In this document: one piece after another, positions 17,362 to 21,396 of the stretch
How positions within the stretch are numbered: position 1 is the first letter of the stretch
How the letters are laid out: each line of letters opens with the position of its first letter
Source of the DNA: an uncultured Oxalobacteraceae bacterium
GTDB lineage: Bacteria; Pseudomonadota; Gammaproteobacteria; Burkholderiales; Burkholderiaceae
NCBI GenBank assembly: GCA_946479255.1
Contig: CAMLFK010000060.1
Location: forward strand, 1-21,396
Length of the DNA: 21,396 bases
Direction of reading: 5' to 3'
Notes under the pieces: model-generated
Databases searched by the model: none
What the model was told of the DNA's origin: nothing
The model's input: only the letters and a program-made list of their open reading frames with translations
Program-made: the position numbers and the translations under genes

Positions 17362-17900
17362 TCACGCTTGCCGGTCCACGCGAGGGGCCGACGCGCGGAT
17401 TCACTGTGCTGGAGCTGCTGGTGGTGGCGAGCGTGATCGCCGCGCTGGCCGGCTTCATGTTGCACCGCCTGTCCATTTATCAGCAGCAAGCCGAACTGGC
17501 GGCCGTGCAGCGCACCGTCGAGGTCATGCGTGTGGCACTGGCGCTCAGGGCAGGGCACTTGCGCGCCCATGGGCCGGACACCGCAATCGCCAGCCTGGCC
17601 GGGCAAAATCCCATGACATGGCTGGACAAGCCGCCCGCCAATTATGTTGGCGAATACTACTCACCTGTGCCGGCAGAGATACGCCCTGGGCAGTGGTATT
17701 TCAATCGGAGCAACAGAACTGTCACCTATTTGTTACACCCGGGGAAAATTTTTCCGTACGGAACATCGGAGCGGCTGCAATACACAGTAAAATTACTTCA
17801 CTTGCCCGAAGACAACGTCAAGTCCCAGGCAGCGCCCAAAAATTTTAGCGTTGCTCTCATACAAGTTGCTGGTGATACCGAAAGTGTTGTGATACGGTAA
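17358..17900 (+). CDS. MshB/MshF-position type IV pseudopilin
   Basis: The 180-residue product has a 14-residue leader ending RG, then FTVLELLVVASVIAALAGFML, a prepilin signal with Glu at +5. The rest is an amphipathic helix (about 36-70) followed by a small domain with no cysteine and no motif I can name. In Vibrio mshF and mshB stand between mshG and mshA; this gene occupies that slot, but the sequence does not decide between them. It overlaps mshG by four bases. The 3' part of the gene is clearly poorer in GC (45-50 percent by hand count over 17701-17880) than the preceding platform gene (67 percent over 17281-17340), and its codon choice shifts to AAA, ATA and TTA-type codons. Confidence 0.8.
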   Translation: MITLAGPREGPTRGFTVLELLVVASVIAALAGFMLHRLSIYQQQAELAAVQRTVEVMRVALALRAGHLRAHGPDTAIASLAGQNPMTWLDKPPANYVGEYYSPVPAEIRPGQWYFNRSNRTVTYLLHPGKIFPYGTSERLQYTVKLLHLPEDNVKSQAAPKNFSVALIQVAGDTESVVIR

Positions 17901-17961
17901 AGCCAATTTCCTTGAAATACACATACGCTAATTCCTTTACAGATTTTTGGAGATTTACACA

Positions 17962-18474
17962 ATGAAGATGCAATCGTTCAACCGTGTCCGCGCCAATGTT
18001 CAGTCCGGTTTCACCCTGATCGAACTGATCGTCGTAATCGTCATCCTCGGCATCCTGGCCGCTACCGCGCTGCCGAAGTTCGCCGACCTGGGCGGCGATG
18101 CTCGCCGTGCCACCTTGCAAGCCGCGCGTGGCTCGCTGGAATCGGTGTCGGCGATGGTGCATGGCCGGGCGCTGATGAGGCCCGCTGACACCAGTATTCA
18201 GATGGAAGACGTTTCGGTGGCCATCACCAGTGGTTACCCAGCTGCCGCCGCCAACACGCTGCTCGCAGCGGGCCTGACCGCCACCGACTGGACCACTTCA
18301 GGTGCTGCCGATGCCAACAACCCAGGTCCCGGCACCAACGGCATTACCGTGGTCCCGAACAGTGTTGCGGGTACACCTGCCGCAGTGACCTGCTATGTGC
18401 GTTACACCGCTGCCAGCGTCACCGCAGGCGTCACCACGCCAGCGACCGTCGTGGCTGTGACCACCGGCTGCTAA
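17962..18474 (+). CDS. mshA: MshA-like major type IV pilin
   Basis: The 170-residue prepilin has a 16-residue leader ending QSG, then FTLIELIVVIVILGILAATALPKF, the classic type IVa pilin N terminus with Phe at +1 and Glu at +5 (E21). LPKFADLGGDARRATLQAARGSLESVSA is typical of MSHA pilins. C144 and the final C170 would close a C-terminal disulfide loop. The body is rich in Ala, Thr and Val, and polymorphic surface loops are expected. The ATG at 17962 has GGAG at 17949-17952; a TTG at 17947 in frame is unlikely. A strong terminator follows, and a 61-base AT-rich gap precedes it, so it may have its own promoter for high expression, though I could not find a convincing one. Confidence 0.92.
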   Translation: MKMQSFNRVRANVQSGFTLIELIVVIVILGILAATALPKFADLGGDARRATLQAARGSLESVSAMVHGRALMRPADTSIQMEDVSVAITSGYPAAAANTLLAAGLTATDWTTSGAADANNPGPGTNGITVVPNSVAGTPAAVTCYVRYTAASVTAGVTTPATVVAVTTGC

Positions 18475-18493
18475 GCCGGTCCTGAGCTGAATA

Positions 18494-18525
18494 AAAAGGG
18501 CCCGGCGGATTCGCCGGGCCCTTTT
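18494..18525. terminator. Bidirectional intrinsic terminator between mshA and mshP
   Basis: This is a perfect 14-base-pair stem, AAAAGGGCCCGGCG with its complement, and a four-base loop GATT. The plus strand ends in TTTT; the minus strand gives a run of five T. It lies 19 bases after mshA stop and 26 bases beyond the end of the convergent mshP gene, so it serves both operons. Confidence 0.93.
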
Positions 18526-18551
18526 GCTTTGTAGCCGCGTTTCCACGCCTG

Positions 18552-19013
18552 TCAGCAATCGGTCCAGCTGCTGGTCAGGCATACCGTGACGACCCGGCGC
18601 CGTTCCACGTAATCGATATTGGCCACTTGCCCATTATTCGGGCAGGTGTCGCCGAGATTGCAGGCAATCGCATCGATCTGGAAGATCTGAACCCGCGCCG
18701 CTCCACCGGCGGGCAATTCGCCTTCGTTGTACGGCTGCACCGTGCAGCGGACGGTGACGTGAAAGCCGGTATCGGCGCGGAAGTCGGTCAGTTCCTGCGA
18801 ACCATTGCACGCCTTGTTACGCAATTGGGCAATGCCCCATTCAAGGCCGCCACGCGCCGCCTGGCTGGCGCGCGAGCCAAGAAAATCCTGGTTGGCGCCG
18901 GTCTGCTGGGTGATGTTCAGTCGAATCATGGCCGTGGCCAGAGTCGCCATCACGACCAGTAAGACGATGGCGGCAATGAAGGCGAAGCCGCGCTGGTTTG
19001 ATCTGGTCTTCAA
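18552..19013 (-). CDS. mshP: MshP-like minor pilin
   Basis: The 153-residue product has leader MKTRSNQRG, then FAFIAAIVLLVVMATLATAMIRL. Residue +5 is Ala rather than the usual Glu, as in GspK-type tip subunits, and this is expected for MshP. RASQAARGGLEWG (about 49-61) is a family motif shared with PilX and MshP. Six cysteines in the globular part (KACNG, VRCTV, IACNL, DTCPN, VTVCL, final C) suggest disulfides. It is the last gene of the convergent operon and overlaps mshO by ATGA. It probably joins the MshC/D/O/Q tip complex that starts the filament. Confidence 0.85.
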   Translation of the reverse strand: MKTRSNQRGFAFIAAIVLLVVMATLATAMIRLNITQQTGANQDFLGSRASQAARGGLEWGIAQLRNKACNGSQELTDFRADTGFHVTVRCTVQPYNEGELPAGGAARVQIFQIDAIACNLGDTCPNNGQVANIDYVERRRVVTVCLTSSWTDC

Positions 19014-19888
19014 GGCATATTGTCCACGTGGCTGCCGAAACTGAGCGTGACGGTTTCGGAATTTTGCGACAGGCCCAGCTGCACCTGCAGGTAGCCGCTC
19101 TGCTGCGTGGCGCCTTCGTTGGGGTTGTAGGTGAACGAGCAGCTCGATACCTTGGTGGCCAGGGTCGAGGTGACCATGCCGGCCGGCGGGCAGATGCCGG
19201 CGGGGTTGAAACCGTAGCGGCTGTAGCGAACCAGCGTGCCTTTGCCGGTGCCGGTGGCGCTATCGATGCCGGCGTCGACGCAGCGGTATATCACCGCCTC
19301 CTTGGCCTTCGGCACGATCACGAAGCGCCCGCCGTCGTAACCCAAGGGAAACTGTTGGGCTGCGGCCAAGGTGATGCGCAAGGTCCCCAGGCCCGCCGGC
19401 GCGTCGCCGACGGCGCTGATCAGCGCCCGGTTGCTGCCCGCATACACGTCGCCGGCGGTCTGATTGCCGATGACGACATGGTCGCCCACCACGGGCCGGG
19501 ATGTGAACTGCGACAACACATCGAACTGCGTCACGGCGGTGCTCGTATCGATGAAGGCGCTGGGAGTGGCGCCGGGCAGGGCGTCATTGACGGTGTCCGG
19601 GCCCATGCGATAGCGCCCGCCGTCGCTGGTCGGCACGAACTCCACGCACTGGTCGCCGCCGATCAGCCGGATCGAATTCGGTACCGCGGTACGGATTTCG
19701 GTGTTGATGGTGCGCACCGCGCCATCGGCCAGGTTCGACAGGGTGGACCGGCGCTGGACAGCCAGGTAATTCTCAATGGCCGGTTTAAAGTACATCACCA
19801 TGCCGCCCGCCAGGATGCCGGTCAGCACGATCACGACGATCAGTTCGACCAGGGTGAACCCGGCCCGGGAATGTGTATGCGGGCTCAT
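19010..19888 (-). CDS. mshO: MshO-like minor pilin
   Basis: The 292-residue product has a 10-residue leader ending RAG, then FTLVELIVVIVLTGILAGGMVMYFKPAIENYL, a complete prepilin signal. RRSTLSNLADGAVRTINTEIRTAVPNSIR follows, the MshO/PilW-type helix that leads into a large beta-rich domain. Four cysteines (QCVEF, YRCVD, GICPP, SSCSF) could pair. Large minor pilins of this kind sit at the pilus tip. The gene is coupled by ATGA to mshP and overlaps mshD by four bases upstream. Length and the FTYNP ending region fit MshO. Confidence 0.87.
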   Translation of the reverse strand: MSPHTHSRAGFTLVELIVVIVLTGILAGGMVMYFKPAIENYLAVQRRSTLSNLADGAVRTINTEIRTAVPNSIRLIGGDQCVEFVPTSDGGRYRMGPDTVNDALPGATPSAFIDTSTAVTQFDVLSQFTSRPVVGDHVVIGNQTAGDVYAGSNRALISAVGDAPAGLGTLRITLAAAQQFPLGYDGGRFVIVPKAKEAVIYRCVDAGIDSATGTGKGTLVRYSRYGFNPAGICPPAGMVTSTLATKVSSCSFTYNPNEGATQQSGYLQVQLGLSQNSETVTLSFGSHVDNMP

Positions 19889-20337
19889 GAGTAGTCGGTG
19901 CGCCAGCCGGTCAGCACGTAGGCGTAGCCGGCGCGGGTCACTGTCACGGTGATGCGCAGGGCGGGGACGCTGCCGGTGAGTGTGACCCCACTGATAGCCA
20001 CGAGGACGCTGTACTTTTCCAGTCCCGGAATGGCTGCGCCGTTGACATCCTTAATGCCCTCGACGTCCTTGCCGTAATTGTGGAAAGCGCTCACGTGCGT
20101 GAACTGCTCGCGTGCGGTCTCGGTCACGGCCGGGTCCGGGTCATCGAAAGGCTTGAGCAGGATTTCTTCCATCATGCCCTCGGCCACCACCACCATTTGC
20201 TTGTAGACCAGCGGATCGGCGCTGTTTTCCGAGGTGCTGACAAAGGCCTGGGTCATGCCGCCGATGCCCACCGCAACGATGACCATTGCCACGATCAGTT
20301 CCACCAGCGTGACGCCGGCCTGGCGCTTATTCAACAT
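19885..20337 (-). CDS. mshD: MshD-like minor pilin with Val at the processed N terminus
   Basis: The 150-residue product has leader MLNKRQAG, then VTLVELIVAMVIVAVGIGGMTQAF, with Glu at +5 but Val rather than Phe at +1; PilV/MshD/GspI-type minor pilins vary here. The GMTQAFVSTSENSADPLVYKQMVVVAEGMMEEILLKPFDDPDP segment (about 24-67) is the MshD/PilV signature region. It ends in a short beta domain with VTRAGYAYVLTGWRTDYS. It overlaps mshC by 11 bases and mshO by four. It is probably part of the tip-initiation complex. Confidence 0.86.
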   Translation of the reverse strand: MLNKRQAGVTLVELIVAMVIVAVGIGGMTQAFVSTSENSADPLVYKQMVVVAEGMMEEILLKPFDDPDPAVTETAREQFTHVSAFHNYGKDVEGIKDVNGAAIPGLEKYSVLVAISGVTLTGSVPALRITVTVTRAGYAYVLTGWRTDYS

Positions 20338-20806
20338 AGCCGCTCACTCCGTCTACCTTGATGGTGTAGGTATCGCCTTCATAACTGAACTTGACGCTGC
20401 CGACCTGGGGAGTTTGCCCGGCAATGTCGCTGGTGATGCTGCCGTCCGGCTGGAAGAACAGAGTCTTTTCCAGGTCCTCGTAGGAGGTGGTGAGCGAGAT
20501 GTTGCCGAGAATCGAGGTGTCGATCGGATTGTTCAGCTCGACCGTGCAGCTGGATGCGCCGGCCGTGCTGGCGATGCGGAAGGTGGGCGCCGAATCGGCC
20601 GTGGCCTGGCTTGAGCACACCACGCGGCGGCGGGCGACCGCGGTCTTCTGCGCATAGCGCAGCGCGCTGCGGATTTCGTCGCGCAGGGCAAGGGGGGCGA
20701 AGACGTTCTTGGACATCAGCTTGGGCACGGCCACGGCCGACACGATGCCGATCAGCACCATGACGACAATCAGTTCGACCATCGTAAAGCCGGCGGCGGG
20801 TCTCAT
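20327..20806 (-). CDS. mshC: MshC-like minor pilin (GspH/FimT type)
   Basis: The 159-residue product has a six-residue leader MRPAAG, then FTMVELIVVMVLIGIVSAVAVPKL, a prepilin signal with Glu at +5. LRDEIRSALRYAQKTAVARRRVVCSS is the GspH/FimT/MshC motif, and two cysteines (VVCSS, SSCTV) probably pair. A longer upstream frame begins inside mshQ; the ATG at 20806 makes an ATGA overlap with the mshQ stop and gives the proper leader, so it is chosen. In Vibrio, mshC follows mshA on the same strand, whereas here it lies on the opposite strand after mshQ. Confidence 0.87.
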   Translation of the reverse strand: MRPAAGFTMVELIVVMVLIGIVSAVAVPKLMSKNVFAPLALRDEIRSALRYAQKTAVARRRVVCSSQATADSAPTFRIASTAGASSCTVELNNPIDTSILGNISLTTSYEDLEKTLFFQPDGSITSDIAGQTPQVGSVKFSYEGDTYTIKVDGVSGYVE

Positions 20807-21350
20807 CGGAATACCTCGCGTACGTGGATCACGCGGCGTGCTTCCGGCGTGGTGACGCCGAAGGTGGCGCGGGCGGCGGGGTCGCGGTCGTAGGTGCTTG
20901 CGCAGTTGCCGTTTCGAGAGCGCAGCCATGGCATGGCGGCGCCTGTCGAGGCCGGATGGTCTTTCAGGCAGGATTCATCCTTGCTGGTACTGCCGAGGTT
21001 GACGGCCAGGTCCACCACGCCCACGCCGAGCGTGGCGCTGATGAGGGGTGGTTTCAGGACGATGTTGCCCTGGCCGCCAGCCAGGGTGAAGTTCGCCAGC
21101 ACTTGGGTGCCGCTCATCGTCCCCGAGGGCGAGAGCGCGACCGCCTCCTTCGCAACAGTGGCGTTGTCGTCGGCGTTGAGAATCCACGAAGCGCCGGTCC
21201 AGTATTCGGCGCGCACGGGGATCGACAAGTTGGCGCCGCCCCGGCCGAAGGCGCCGAACAGACGCAGGCGCCCGCTGCGGATCAGGGCATTGGCTTCGGA
21301 CGCAGGCGTCGAGCTGACGCCGTCTTCGTCGTTCGCATGCAGCTTGATGT
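20803..21350 (-). CDS. mshQ: MshQ, C-terminal part (truncated by contig end)
   Basis: About 182 residues of the C-terminal domain remain. Reading on from the contig edge gives YIKLHANDEDGVSS, IRSGRLRLFGAFGRG and IPVRAEYWTGASW, and the end has LRSRNGNC, DPAARATFGV and RRVIHVREVF. These match the C-terminal domain of MshQ-type proteins, which carry GRLRL(x)NAYG, PVRAQYW and DPxARATFG(x)Y motifs. MshQ is a large secreted or tip-associated protein, often over 1000 residues, so most of the gene lies beyond the contig. A TTG at 21226-21228 is internal and not a start. The stop overlaps mshC by ATGA. The truncation is caused by adapter sequence, not by mutation. Confidence 0.82.
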
Positions 21351-21396
21351 AGATCGGAAGAGCGTCGTGTAGGGAAAGAGTGTAGATCTCGGTGGT
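21351..21396. other. Illumina TruSeq adapter sequence (assembly contamination)
   Basis: The last 46 bases begin AGATCGGAAGAGCGTCGTGT and end in TAGATCTCGGTGGT, the reverse complement of the Illumina TruSeq universal adapter read through from an insert end. The biological sequence therefore ends at 21350, inside mshQ. Nothing downstream of that point should be annotated. Confidence 0.97.

Noticed and set aside
18998..19894. 298-codon open frame on the plus strand
   Set aside because: It is antisense to mshO and starts within mshP, lying beyond the terminator; no domain seen.
21226..21228. TTG as the start of a separate 141-residue gene
   Set aside because: The reading frame continues upstream to the contig edge with residues matching the MshQ C-terminal domain, so this codon is internal.

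Overview
The window looks like high-GC betaproteobacterial DNA. The gene families and their order suggest the Oxalobacteraceae (Massilia, Duganella or Janthinobacterium type), but no rRNA or other phylogenetic marker is present, so the genus is an inference. Apart from a 5,6-dimethylbenzimidazole synthase gene (bluB) and a probable transposase remnant at the left edge, almost everything belongs to one locus for an MSHA-type type IV pilus. The last 46 bases are Illumina TruSeq adapter, so the contig really ends at 21350.

Layout: (1) 1-943, a degraded IS630-like transposase tail and bluB on the plus strand. (2) 1025-14267, a tightly packed 13-gene minus-strand operon. In transcription order it holds an ABC-transporter ATPase, an MshM/ExeA-type AAA ATPase, the MshL-type lipoprotein secretin, an MshN-like TPR protein, a GspE-family ATPase, a GspF-family platform protein, a PilM/PilN-like (MshI) protein, a PilO-like (MshJ) protein, an MshK-like periplasmic protein, a pseudopilin, an ABC-2-type permease, a membrane-anchored helical protein and a second pseudopilin. 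Most junctions are ATGA or TGATG overlaps. (3) 14425-18474, a divergent plus-strand operon: a second, more MshE-like ATPase, a second platform protein (MshG), a pseudopilin and the MshA-like major pilin, ending at a strong bidirectional hairpin. (4) 18552-21350, a convergent minus-strand operon with the tip and minor components mshQ (truncated by the contig end), mshC, mshD, mshO and mshP.

Expected teamwork: MshE powers assembly of MshA on the MshG platform. MshI, MshJ and MshK align the inner-membrane machine with the MshL secretin, helped by MshM and MshN. The MshQ/C/D/O/P products would form the tip complex.

Three things do not fit a standard MSHA locus. There are two complete motor/platform pairs but one secretin. 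An ABC transporter is split, its ATPase first in the 13-gene operon and its permease eleventh, about 10.5 kb away. Two extra pseudopilins end that operon. The two motors also differ at the positions expected to bind c-di-GMP. The region may therefore encode two filaments sharing one outer-membrane channel, or one filament with a dual motor, with an ABC transporter built in. No prepilin peptidase, pilT or regulator gene is visible here.
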